Origin: Kingdonia uniflora
Taxonomy: Eukaryota > Streptophyta > Magnoliopsida > Ranunculales > Circaeasteraceae
DNA: 64,000 nucleotides
Reading direction: 5' to 3'
NCBI GenBank assembly: GCA_014058105.1
Contig: JACGCM010002017.1
Location: 1,736,001 to 1,800,000, forward strand
Shown here: positions 18,645 to 29,650 of the stretch, one piece after another
Layout: every line of letters starts with the position of its first letter
Numbering within the stretch: position 1 is the stretch's first letter
The notes under the pieces: generated by a model
What the model was told of the DNA's origin: nothing
Database searches by the model: none
The model's input: only the letters and a program-made list of their open reading frames with translations
Position numbers and translations under genes: made by a program

Positions 18645-21618
18645 TTCGCACTCCACTAATTTTGAAAATTTTTCTTTGACCTATGATTCACTTTGTTCCT
18701 CTTTTTTTTCTTTTTCCACCATTGGAGAGAGATTTAGAATCTGCGCGACTCCAAGGTCGATATTTTATGTTTTGATAATTTCTTGATTTCCATATGTTCT
18801 TCTGTTCATATTGTGATTTGGCTGAAACCCATTGTAGATATGAGTTGTATGAGCTATTTGTATAAAGGAATTTGACTAGGAATGAGTGATTGTAGAAAAC
18901 TATTTTAGGGTTTTGTTTCCATTCCTCTATTATTTTGGAGATGATAAGGGGAATGCAATTGAGTTTATGGTATTATTGGGTGATAGGAGAGTTTGATTTT
19001 GGTGTGTTTCGAATTGGGATGAGAAGAGAATGAAGTTGGTTTATCAGCGGTGTTAGGGTGGGCATTTGGGGTTATCTCCGGTGAGATAATGTCTCGTAAG
19101 AGTCGTAGGACGTATGAAGATGGTGTGTTTTATTTCATGTCGATTGGGGCCGAGTTTTACGTTGGAGAGATGCAAAATCAATTTTTTTGAATTCGACTCT
19201 TTTTTGGTAGGAATCAGGATTGCAAACAAAACGTCTTCGAGAAGCTCTGTAAATCCTGTACTAACTTCGAATTAAATTAGTATATCTTGATATTGTAAGA
19301 TATCAATGTTATAACTTAGCCAAATTCATAGGGAAGTTGTATCGATAACTGACGTAATAATGTCGTAGCCTGATAGTAATAAAGAAAATCATTGGTTGGA
19401 GAATAATACTTGACAATTGAATTAATATTATCATATGAACTTATATAATGTATAAGGTATGATACTTTACTAATATAAAAAAGGATATGATTTTCAGGTT
19501 TAAAAAATGGCTGAACCTGTCCAAAATGTTAACTGTCACGATGCGGATAAAGAGGGAATATTTGATAACCTTGTTGATGTAGAACTGCTATTAATCGATG
19601 TAACCACCTGCGTCTAAGAATTGGGTGGTAGGTATAGGGTGGGGAATAATAGTGTAAAAGTTGCCAATATGAATCGGTGTAACGTAGAGCCTGAGCCCAT
19701 CAAGGTATCGGGATGGAGATAGGACAGATACCGATGTGGATCATGAGCCACACGAAAGTAATTGAGAAGGGTGTATTGGTGGGGGGTGGGGAAGGAGGGG
19801 AGGCATAAGTTATGGAGGATGATGATATGGAGTACTACGAGGAAGCTCCAAAGACTGATGAGATATTGAGCGTCGAAGTATGGTACCCTTGAAGATATTA
19901 GGTTGAAGGTGTACCATTATAAAATGAAGGACCAAGAGGTCCCATTGGACGGTATACTCGCCCATCGAAAATAGATAAGGGGTTAAAGCTACCTCTTCGA
20001 GCCAATTTTTTTTAAAATTTCTTTGACGTTGCTCCTGGTCAGTTCAATCCGAACGTCTATGATCTTTTCAGGGTTGTGGGAGTAATAAATGGTCATTTAA
20101 AGGAAAGGGGAGAGGAGTTGATATGTGTGGATGGCCTCTGTGTGTACTACACACTCAAGAAAAATTTATAAAAGTTGGGCTATAGGTACTTGGCAATATT
20201 TTTGAAGAGGCATCTCTTTTATGAGATGGTGTCTACAGGGGGAATATACTTTGCCAATTATCTCCTTGTCTCTGGGAATTATGAATTCGACAAGAAAGAT
20301 CCAGGGGAGTTCTAAAAAGGAAGTACTTTTATCTAGGTTTGTCTCTAGGTAACATGTTTGTCAAATTTTTGTATTGCTTATTTTATTTTGTATGTGATGT
20401 TAACTGTCTCTTCTTGTTTTTCTCTCTCTTGTGTGCAGCCCTAAAAGAAATTGATAGGGAATCGAAGGTCAAGAAGGAGTTGTATAGCAGAAGGATCAAC
20501 TACTACGGTCGAATCGATTCTCTGGTTGAAGATCAAAGGAAGGTCGAAGTGTTATTTCAAGAAGCCGGTATCAATTGATCTTAAACCAAAGGGTTAGATA
20601 GCCCTCTTATCGACGGTAAGATGTCTGCTAAGAACAAGAGGCTAGCTGATTCTACTTTGCCCCTTGATAACCCTGCTCTGAGTGAGTACACGACTGATTT
20701 TGCTATGGTAGAGAAGGAGGTTCTGCTGAGTAGGGCATTTTGTAAGAGCAAAATAAAAAGAGCTGCCAACCCTTTTGTTCTTGCTGCTCCTCTGGCAAAG
20801 AGGTCTTCTCGATGAACTCCTGTCAAGAACGAGGAGACTGCTGATGCTTCTAGTGTGCAAGATCGACCACCGGAGCCGGCCACCACTCTTCAGTAGAAGG
20901 TTTCATCAAAGAGGGTTTCGCAGGACTTGGCTAAGACCAAGGTTTGTGGGGGCCTGGCAGGATTGGAGGCTGAGGTCCAGTGGACCATAGAGGCTTATGC
21001 TGCTGGGATAACCTCTATCGAGGAAGTATTTTCTAACTGCTTGGTGGGAGCAGGAAGCCTGTCAACCTTCTTCATCGAGGGTCACATGACTATGAACAAG
21101 GTTAGAAATTTCTCTGATTTACTTCGACTTAAGAAGTTACTTCGTCATTCGAGAACTCACATATTGTCTATCATGCAGATTAAGAAAATGCCGCTCGAGG
21201 GTAAGTCTCGTATTCTTGGTTCTGGGGCTCTGGCGAGTCAAATCCTTGGCCTAAAAAACATCAAGATGGAACTTGTCAAGGAGAAAGATTAGAGCTAATC
21301 CAGGAGAAGGAAAGCTTGTAGGTGAAGCTGGAGAATCTAAAAATGGGGGCGGTCAAGGTGAGGAAGACTTCTATCTGTGAGGCGAAGGAGGCCTGGGAGA
21401 TTGAGATGAAGAAGCAGGTTGAGCGGGTAAGAACTACCTAGCCAAGGAGAGGGAAGAAGCGTTAGCCCTCCAACAATCTTATTCTGAGGCAGATATTTGG
21501 GAACATATTTTATCTGCTCGAAGGCCGATGGATATGGTGCATATCAAGGTCCTGGAGGAAGTTAGAGCAGAAGCTGAACGAGTCAATCTTGACTATCTCA
21601 GGCGTATGAAGGCCAATT
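18645..21618 (+). pseudogene. Large antisense ORF (aORF) of Tat copy 1, with two introns
   Basis: Antisense genes between pol and the 3' LTR are known in Tat elements; they often carry a domain Pfam names 'putative gypsy type transposon'. After a leader exon, an intron of GT 18756 to AG 19497 precedes the ATG at 19507 (MAEPVQNVNCHDADKEGIFDN). A middle part near 19970-20320 reads LPLRANFF...[16 protein letters not shown], then [12 protein letters not shown], and resembles that domain. A second intron runs 20349-20438. Past it come KRLADSTLPLDNPAL, a basic stretch and a Glu/Lys-rich coiled coil to about 21618. It has several stops and frameshifts. It aligns through most of its length with 54642-56945. 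Role unknown. Confidence 0.65.
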
Positions 21619-21789
21619 AAACTTAGTCTAGATAATTATTTGACCAACATTTACCGATACTAAGGATTGAAAATTGACGATGTAATGAAGAAACAATGAA
21701 AGATATTACAACTTTTATTTGTAGAACATTTTCAGATGGGCTATATTCCATGGGAACTTGAGTTATACTTTGTTCTCTGTCATCAACCA
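21619..21789. other. Spacer between aORF 3' end and pol 3' end
   Basis: Convergent spacer. The block gtagaacattttcagatgggctatattccatggg recurs at the window end (63967-64000), which places the window end at the matching spot of the second Tat element. Confidence 0.6.
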
Positions 21790-22860
21790 GTATGTACCAT
21801 TGTCGGTCTTGTCACTGACAATGTAAGGTCCTTCCCAATTTTTGGATAAGTTACCAGAATTTCTAGGTCGAGTACTATCCTGAATTCATCAAAGTACTAG
21901 GTCGCCAATGTCGAATCCTCGTTTTCTTACTTTCTTGTTGTAAGCTTTGCACAGAGTGTCATGGTATCTCCCCTAGTGTGCAATTGCGTGATCTCGAGTT
22001 TCTTCGATCCAATTGAGATTACATAAAAGTCCAAATTCATTGTCTTCGTCTGTAAGCTTTCTTCGAGTAGTTGGGAGAATGAGGTCCGAAGGGATGACTG
22101 CTTCAGTACCGAAGGCCATCATAAATGGTGTGCAATGGTGTTGTCATGTATGCCCATAAAATATTGAGTAGCTCATCCACCCATCGTCCTTTCTTTTCAT
22201 CGAGGCACTTGCGTAATCCTGACTTGATGCTTTAGTTTATGGCTTCTGCTTGGCCATTTCCTTGTGGATAGTACGTAGGGTGTCGAAGTTGTCAGCTGGA
22301 TCTTGCATTTATAAAGAAATTTGAGGACTTTGGTACTGATAAATTATTTACCATTATCGGATCGTATTATTTGTGGGCAGCAAAATCGAGTGATGATGTG
22401 TTCCCAGTGGAACTTGATTACTTTGTTTTTATCAGTATGATAAAGTGGTACAGCTTTGACCTATTTAGTAAAGAAGCCTGTAGCTACAAGGATAAACTTC
22501 ATGTTGCTTGAGGCGGGCGGGGGTGAAATGGACCAATAATGTCGATAGCCCAACGTTTAAATGGCCAGAGGACGTTACTAACATGTAAATTGAGGGCTGG
22601 ACTTTTGATGTCTTGGGCATGAATTTGGCACTTGTAGCACTTTCAGACTAAGTCTTCACAGTCTTGTCTTATTTTTGGCCAGTATAACCCATGTGTGAAT
22701 GCCCTTTGCGTCAGTGATCGTCCTGAGACATGTGCAGTACAAATACCTTCGTAAAGTTCTTTAATTTTGATTTAAGCTTGTGTCTGCAAAATACCTTAGA
22801 TAAGCAGACCTCCCCCAGTAATTTAGTATAGTATCCCGTTTTGGACCTTGAACCGTGGAC
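21790..22860 (-). pseudogene. Integrase remnant of Tat copy 1
   Basis: Minus-strand pieces in order: an HHCC-like zinc region with GLYWPKIRQDC...CYKCQ near 22700-22620, the core with WAIDIIGPF near 22545-22520 and IIRSDNGK near 22365-22340, and a C-terminal part to about 21790 including the GPY..-style SVTRPTMV block. Many stops and frameshifts. The two recognised catalytic aspartate blocks are present; I could not place the glutamate securely. Confidence 0.75.
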
Positions 22861-23039
22861 ATTTTGCTAAAAGAGATCGAGTTTCTTCTTTGTTGTTTGG
22901 GAGGGTATTAGAATTATGGTATGCAAATAATGGTCTTCTCCAATCTTCAGGACCTTCATCTGCGGCAACTTGAATCTTTATGGTATAGCTTGTATCGAGA
23001 CTGGAATGCTTGATTACTTTAATTTCTAGAGTCCTTTTT

Positions 23040-23450
23040 TCACTGTCCTCAAGCATTGTAGCGATGTATGCTAGTGCATCGGCATGACGCTTTTCAGCTC
23101 GGGGAAGGTAAGAAATTGTTGTTGTTTTAAACTTTATCATTTTTTTCTTCTAAACCAGCGCTGCATAGTTAACCATTTTCCTTGATGTTCTGAATGTTTT
23201 GTTGTAATGGTTGGCTACTAGTAGGGAATCCACGTAGACAGTTATTTCTTCCACTCCAAACACTATTGCGAGATCTAGTCTATGCAAGATAACTTCATAC
23301 TTCGTTTCATTGTTGGTGGAATAAAACCTAAGTTTGATAGCTTTTTCAATTTTATGATTGGATGGTGTAATGAGGACGATTTCGATCCCCGATCCTCGCG
23401 GTCCATCGGATCCATCTATGAAGAGTTTCCATCCTGTACTTCTCGACCAT
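23040..23450 (-). pseudogene. Second (additional) RNase H domain of Tat copy 1
   Basis: Minus reading KLFIDGSDGPRGSGIEIVL, then NNETKYEVILHRLDLA, then VYVDSLLVANHY, and KRHADALAYIATM near 23085-23060. These are the D-E-D-D blocks of a cellular-type RNase H (DGS, E in TKYE, DS, and HADALA with its aspartate). An extra RNase H domain beyond the usual one next to RT is a recognised mark of the Tat/Ogre group. The frame is interrupted near 23150. Confidence 0.8.
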
Positions 23451-23539
23451 GCATTTGGTTTTGTAATTGAGTCATCGGCCAGTACTTCTTCGAGTTCCTC
23501 CCATTCTGGGTCTTCGACTGGAAAATCTTTTAAAAAATG

Positions 23540-23960
23540 GCTACTATTTGTCCTTTGACTGATATTTATGGCTCGAAGGAGATATCATATTCGCCGAGGA
23601 ATACAGACCATTTCTGAACTCTTTGGGATTTTTTTTAGAGAACACGAGTTTGAAGGAGAACTTGGTGATGACCTTAATGGGGTAGGATTGGAAATAAGGT
23701 AAAAGTTTTTGAGAACTGTATACCAAGGTGAGTTGCTGCTTTTCATTTGTTGTGTATCTCTTTTTAGCAGGCATGAGAGTTTTGCTGATGAAGTAGATTA
23801 GTTTTTCCACCCCATCATCTTCTCGAATAAGAACAGAGTTGATTGCGTCATCTGTTGTTGATAAGTACATGGTTAGTACTTCGCCATCAACTGGAGTACT
23901 TATTATGAGAGGATACCCCAAGTATCTTTTGAGATCTTGGAACGCCAATTCACAGTCTGG
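23540..23960 (-). pseudogene. First (RT-linked) RNase H domain of Tat copy 1
   Basis: The open stretch from 23948 reads FQDLKRYLGYPLI, then VLTMYLSTTDDAINSVLIRED, then KLIYFISKTLMPAKKRY, and LPYFQSYPIKV: the usual RT-connected RNase H of Ty3/gypsy elements. The usual YLDASD-type aspartate block reads YLSTTD, in line with the degenerate first RNase H reported for dual-RNase-H elements. Confidence 0.8.
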
Positions 23961-24059
23961 GGTCCATATGATTTCTTTAGGTTGTTTCTTGGATATTGGG
24001 TCTGAGTTACCACGAAGAAGAAGGTAAAAAAGTTTGCATCGATCAGAGGACTTGGAGAT

Positions 24060-24960
24060 GAATTGATGAAGAGCTACAATCTTGCCGGCGAGCTTTTGTA
24101 CATCTTTCCTTGTTCATGGTGATGACATTGCCATAAGGGCCTTGATTTGTGCTAGATCAATTTCTATTCCTCGCTTGCTGACTAGGTGTCCCAAGAATTT
24201 TTCTGATGCAACACCAAATTGGCATTGTCTGGGTTGAGTTTCATTCGGTAAGTGCGAAGGATGTCAAAGATAGTTTGTAAGTTGCTGTAATGATCTTCTC
24301 TTTTCAGGCTCTTGCAGATCATGTTGTCAATGTATACCTCCATGATTTTTCCTAAGTGATCTTTAAACATTTGAGTGATAAGCCGCTGATAAGTAGCTCC
24401 TACATTCTTTAATCCAAAAGGCATAATTGCATAACAGTAGAGACTCCTTTCTGTTGCGAATGCTATCTTTTCTTAATCTTCTTCGGTAAATAGAACCTGA
24501 TTATATCCTGAAGCTGCATCCATCATTGAAAGAAGTTCATGTCCTGCTACAAAGTTAAGGAGATGAGGAATCAGAGGAAGCGAAAAGTTATCTTTCGGTA
24601 TGAATTTTTTTGGTTATGTAAAATCTACGCAGACCCTGATTTTTTTGTTCTTCTTTGAAATAACTATAATATTCGAGACTCACTTTGGATATTTGGCTTC
24701 TTGAATGAATCTGACGTGAAGAAGTTTATCTATTTCTTCATTGACTACTTCCCGAAGCCTGGGGGCTAAGTTGCGACGCTTCTGTACGACGGTCTTACTG
24801 TCTGGGAGGTGGTTGAGCTTATGAAATGCAACTGACAGATCGATTCCTGGCATTTCTTGGAATGACCATGCAAAGATGTCGATGTTTTTCTTTAAAAGTT
24901 GTAACAGGGTTTCTCTCTCTGCTGATGATAGTTTTGAGCCAATACATGTATTTCTTCTAG
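24060..24960 (-). pseudogene. Reverse transcriptase remnant of Tat copy 1
   Basis: Blocks in order on the minus strand: EEIDKLLHVRFIQEAKYPK near 24745-24690, KKNKKIRVCVDFT near 24650-24610, FSLPLIPHLLNFVAGHELLS, AASGYNQV, and from 24424 MPFGLKNVGATYQRLI then VYIDNMICKS. The catalytic YxDD box reads YIDN, so one catalytic aspartate is lost. Stops in the middle. Confidence 0.85.
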
Positions 24961-25084
24961 GTCCATCAAGCTCTATGGATTCAACCGCTTCAGTATCGTG
25001 TTGCTCGAATGTTGGAGGCAGCTCCTTCTGTAATTACTATGCCTTTAGAAGTTTTGATGTGTGAGATTTTGTGGTCGTATTATC

Positions 25085-25470
25085 TCACATTCGGGCTACC
25101 GCTTGGCTCTCTTTGATTTCATACACTCCGTGATTTGTTGGAAATTGTAAGGCTATATAATATGTCGATGGTACTGCCTTAATTGAATGGAGCCAACTCC
25201 TTCCTAAGATTCCCAAATATTTTGATTCAATATTAATGACAATGAATTTGACAAAGGTAGTTTCGGGTCCTGCTTGAACAGGCAGTGTGATTTCTTCTAA
25301 GGCTGATTTTTTAGGGCCGTTAAATCTTGTAATAGTTGTTGTTGAAGCTTTAACCGAATCCTTGAGGCCTAGAACATCAATTGCTCTTTTGAATAATACA
25401 TCAGCTGCACTTCCCGTATCGACAAAAAGTCTGTGTAAGTAGTCCTGTCTTACTTTAAGCATTATGAACA
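25085..25470 (-). pseudogene. Aspartic protease region of Tat copy 1
   Basis: An open stretch of 125 residues reading LHRLFVDTGSAADVLFKRA, with the catalytic D-T-G-S near residues 16-19, then a flap region and YLGILGRSWLHSIKAVPSTYY, typical of plant gypsy proteases. The domain looks complete, but it is separated by stops from gag and RT. Confidence 0.85.
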
Positions 25471-25689
25471 GTGGGTCGTCATGAGGGTATTTGACATGGC
25501 TGGTGTCACAGTCCTCGAAGGAAATGTGATATGGCGTTTGGCATTACTAAAGCTAGGTAGAAGTTTTACAGCTTTTTCTGATGACGTCATCTTACAACAG
25601 GATGTGATTCTATCATCTTTCTTTATCTTCTTTCATTTACCAATTTCGATCATATAAAGATGACGAGCTTGACCTTGTCCTTGCTCTTG

Positions 25690-26890
25690 TTTGACCTATC
25701 TCCTTTTTATCTCTTCTTTGAAAAACTTTTGGACATCAACTATGTACTCGTAGAGTCTTCTTACGAGTAGAATACGATAAAAAATGCATATCAGAGAGTA
25801 ACAGTTGTTAGTCTCATGGTTATGGACGTTATGATACTGGCATAATGGTTTATTCGGAACATCAGGATTTTCTTGGGCTTCTAGAAATAGTTCATCTCCC
25901 TTTATTGTTGGTAAAATAGTAGAGAGTGTAGTTGTCATAGGAGGCAGAACTGGGATAGGTCTATCTTTTTTTTTTGTCTCTCTTCCTAATATTTTCGGTG
26001 GTCCGTCCATGCTGTTTAATAGCAACATTACTCATTGGCTTTGGGTGTGGCGATGAGAACATATCGTTGGAATGAATGACTGAGGAGCTTTTCACTTTAT
26101 CTTTCTTGGACCGCTCGAGCTCGATGTAGTTATTAACCACATTTATCATTTTTGTCAATGTCTTGGATTTTTGAAGGGTAAGTTCTTCTCAAACTTTAGA
26201 ATCAATGTGGAGTGCGGAGGTAAATGCTGGTACAACAATTTTGGTATCTGAATTCCTAATTTTCCTCGTTTTTTGTAGGAAATGCTTGTAAAAGTTAGCT
26301 AAGGTTTCTTTTACACCTTGTTCGAAAAAGAACAATGAGTTGACTGTGATTTCCCACTCCTTAGCATGTGCATAGTTTGACTCAAAAAGTCACTGTAACT
26401 GGCTAAAGCTGGTTATCGAACCTTCGGGAATAGTATGAAATCATTTAAAAGGTTCTTCTTTAAGGCTCATGTTAAATAACTGGCATAACATGTGATCGAG
26501 TTTTGAGTATAAGCCAACTGCTGCTTTGAAGTGATGGATGTGGGTGCATGAGAGGGTCAGTGAGGCCTGCGTATTAATGAAACTTTGGCATGTGAAAATT
26601 GTCTGGAATTGGCATGACTTCGAGATGAGAAGAAATAGGGTTCGTCTCAATCCTATCTAAAATTGATCTTCGGCTAGGATCATCAGAATGTATAGCCTAG
26701 ATCCTATTATTCAGGTCATCCAAGGTAATATACTGCTGAAGAGTGTTTGGTGCGGCTGCGACTTGAGGATCAAAGTCCCCTTGTCCTTCGGGTCCCAATC
26801 GCTCTCCCACGGGTCGCCTCATAGGTGGTGGTGAGGTCAGATGACGTGTGCGTCGACTTCCTTGGGTGGTCGATGCTGATGACATAAGAC
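25690..26890 (-). pseudogene. gag remnant of Tat copy 1
   Basis: Begins MSSASTTQGSRRTRHLTSPPP at 26885. The Retrotrans_gag core follows near 26640-26200 (HPHHFKAAVGLYSKLD, MSLKEEPFKWFHTIPEGSI, FESNYAHAKE) with frame changes, then a Lys-rich part (26158-25961), and a C-x2-H-x4-H-x4-C knuckle near 25840-25795 (CQYHNVHNHETNNC) as in Tat-group Gag. Several stops. Confidence 0.8.
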
Positions 26891-27348
26891 CAAAGTGTCG
26901 AGATGCTCTATCTGGGTTCCTTGACCGAGATGTAGAAGTTTGAATTTGTTCTTCTTTTAATAAGTTATTTCACTGTGTAGCTCTGGATTGATGATCACTT
27001 CGCGATTGGGGAGGTGAGGCGTGACGGACAGGGAAACGGTCTTATTGTCTCTGCAAACTTTCCATTTCTTTTTGATGGGTTTGGCTCTGCTGTTCCAGGG
27101 CTTTTCTCCTCTCGTCTCTTTCGACTTGAAGAGCCTGGGTGTGAATTCGCTGATCTTCAAGCCGCTGGACTCTATCAGATTCCATCTGCTTTTAAAGTTT
27201 GACTACAACATTGCACAGATTAATAGTTTCTTGAAGGGCGGGTACATGGATGACCTTGTGGTTCCTCTGAGTACTGGAGGTACTTCTGAGGCTCATATTT
27301 GTCATTAGGCTCTCTGGAGTCAGAGTTGGTAAAGAAATGGTGTGGTAT

Positions 27349-27368
27349 TTCCCACATACAGTGCCAAT
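27349..27368 (-). other. Primer-binding site of Tat copy 1
   Basis: The minus-strand sequence ATTGGCACTGTATGTGGGAA follows directly on the LTR end ...CCATTACA. It is the same type as at 6146-6165. Confidence 0.75.
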
Positions 27369-27842
27369 TGTAATGGTGTGTTTTTTGGATGGTAAACCTC
27401 GCCAATACTTTTGTAAGAAGATTGCAATTTTATATTAAGATACACTAGATTTTATGTGGAAACTCAGTAGAATCTGAGAAAAACCACGACCTCGAGGAGG
27501 ATTTGGTAATAAAATCCAATATGTGCTAGTTATTACAATTGTTGATGAATGATATGGACGTGAATGATAGAGAAATAGTGGAGTCTCTGGTCCATCTTAA
27601 CATATGTTCTGCCTATATTTATAATGGATACGGGCAGTTACAAAATAAATGGTCTCCTATTTTGGGGGGAGTGGACGATCTTTGTGGATCTTCTTGTAAC
27701 GACTCAATTTAACCAAGTGTAACGGCTACTGTAATGGATCAAGATCTGTTGGCGTGGACTTGACATCTTCTCAAATGATCATGTGCCTTCGACTAAGTTT
27801 TGCTGGTTTCTCTTTATCGAATCTAGGGAATATGCTACTACA
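27369..27842 (-). repeat. 5' LTR of Tat copy 1
   Basis: 474 bp, identical in length to the 3' LTR at 14404-14877 and very similar along its whole length. It is followed by the target duplication cttct. Confidence 0.93.
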
Positions 27843-27847
27843 CTTCT

Positions 27848-28300
27848 AACTACAAAGCTATACTTCAGACAGATGCAACTTGAATAAATCTGATGAGAAA
27901 ACATTATTGGGTCCAACTGGAGATGGAGATTTTTCTATCAAGTTTACTTGGGGATTTTGGAGAATGGAATATGAAAAGATTGATAAGTTAAAATGGATTT
28001 GGTTCAAGGGAATCCCTACAAAGATTTAGGTCATGAACTGAAAAGTTTACAAATAGGTTTTAACCACTGACTCTTTAATTCAAAAATATGTTTGTCTTCT
28101 TTCTAAATGTTGTTGTTGCTGGGTGAATGAGAACTGTGAGAGCATGGATCACCTTCTAAGCAATGGGGATTTAACGAACAGGATTTGGAGATACTTTAGT
28201 AGTATGTGTGGCGTTCCATTCATTATGAACTCTCAAATGGGATTGTTAGAGGCATTCTGCCATCCTTCATTACTTGAGTAATATGGAATGCAAGGTGTTT
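27848..28300 (+). pseudogene. LINE zf-RVT region, 3' part
   Basis: Continues the LINE reading interrupted at 14403. After a frameshift it gives LLGPTGDGDFSIKFTWGFW, then KLKWIWFKGIPTKI, then CCCCWVNENCESMDHLL...RIWRYF. This is the zf-RVT layout (WKWIW...P.K, CxxC, E..HL...C..W), with stops. No LINE RT or endonuclease is present in the window. Confidence 0.7.
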
Positions 28301-28492
28301 TTTGTCTCTTGAATCCAGGTTTGTTATTGGAAAAACATTAAAGATTATGAGTTTCTTAATGTTTCTGATCAAGGTAAACTTACCTATGTTATATGGTAAA
28401 ACCATAAAAGATACAAAAAACTTGTAAAAATAAATTTTGAATGCAGGTATAACTGTATAAGTATGTACTTACAATGAAAATTTTGAATGCTT
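28301..28492. other. No gene seen
   Basis: Short AT-rich stretch between the LINE remnant and the truncated copia LTR. Confidence 0.5.
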
Positions 28493-28850
28493 GACTATTT
28501 GTCTGTTTGAACAGACATTGGAAAAAATTAATTTTGAGATTTTGGTTGAACCTTGACTTGCCTCGAGATTTGAACGATTGTAAATAGTTTCCCTAGTATA
28601 TAAAGGAAACATAAGTTTTTTGAGAGCCATCCTTTTGACAATCCTTTGGTGAGAACATTTAGTGGATTTCTTGAGTAAGAAATCCAAATTGGGTTTGAGT
28701 GATTGTAATTGGGACCTTGAATAAACTCTCTCTTGAAAGTGGACGTAGGCAATTTACCGAACCACTATAAACTTGGTGTTGTGTGTTTCTTTATTTTTGA
28801 CTAACCTAAATCGACTTGGAGTTTGTGGCCTTTGGGCTTGCGACTCAATA
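28493..28850 (+). repeat. Truncated 5' LTR of the copia element
   Basis: Matches 32988-33346 of the 3' LTR, including the TATA-like agtatataaaggaaac (about 28595-28610). The first 180 bp (U3 with the TTCGAA cluster) are missing. Ends CAATA where the 3' LTR has CAACA. Confidence 0.9.
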
Positions 28851-28944
28851 ATTGGTGTTAGAGCGAGGTCGATTCCTCGGTTGTGCACGATTTCGAGGTA
28901 ACTTAGGGTTTCTCAATTTCAATTGGTTTTAATTTGGTTAGTTC

Positions 28945-29650
28945 ATGAAAATTGGGAGAAACATAGGAGACAAAATTGAAGCTAGTTCTTCGGCTTCAAA
29001 AATAAATACAATGGTGATGTTCAACAATACAAAGATTGAAGTTGAAAAATTCAATGGCAGAAATAACTTCGGCATGTGGCGATGCGAAGTTATTGATGCC
29101 CTAAGTCAGCAAGACTTGTATTGGAGGACAAACTGAATAAAATAGAGGAGAATGTATGGCGGAAGATGAATAAGAGAGCTTGTGGCCAAATTCGATCTTG
29201 TCTTGCTCAAGACATTAAATACCTTGTGATGAATGAAACTTCTGCAAAAGAAATTTGGCAAATACTAGAGGAGAAGTACTTGGTAAAGAGCATCCAAAAT
29301 CGACTCCACTTGAAGAGGAAGCTTTATCGCTTCACTATAAGGCAAATGATTAGTATGTCTGAGCATTTGAATGAATTCACTAAGTTGTTGGCCGATTTGG
29401 CGAATCTTGATGAGATAGTTGGGAATGAAGATAAAGCTCTCTTGTTCTTGAACTCACTTCCGGAAGAATTCGAGCACTTCGTTATGACGATTACTTATGG
29501 AAAGAGTTTATTGAAATACACGGATATGACTACGGCCGTAGTTAACCACGAGTACCGGAGAAAGGAGAAACGGAAGACCGATAAGTCTATATCCGAAGTA
29601 TTAACGGCTCGAGGAAGATCCTCAGACAAGAAGAAGCCATTTGGAAATAA
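28945..29650 (+). pseudogene. copia gag remnant
   Basis: Opens MKIGRNIGDKIEASSS and reaches the conserved EKFNGRNNFGMWRCEVIDAL. A frameshift near 29120 moves it to a second frame, which runs through IWQILEEKYLVKS, LHLKRKLYRF, LADLANLDEIV and LLFLNSLPEEFEHFV. After GRSSDKKKPFGNN the frame passes straight into pol sequence: the CCHC knuckle and the protease are missing, apparently by one in-frame deletion near 29650. Confidence 0.85.

Larger units (their letters stand above)
14404..27842 (-). mobile_element. Complete Tat-lineage Ty3/gypsy element with antisense ORFs
   Basis: Its 474-bp LTRs are 27369-27842 (5') and 14404-14877 (3'), and the whole is flanked by a perfect duplication cttct (14399-14403, 27843-27847). 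On the minus strand come PBS, gag, protease, RT, RNase H, a second RNase H and integrase (27360 to about 21790). The dual RNase H and antisense genes between pol and the 3' LTR (plus strand, 17106-21618) are marks of the Tat group. All pol frames are broken. A 1964-bp solo LTR of another family is nested at 15001-16964. A second copy of the same family occupies 52422-64000. Confidence 0.92.
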
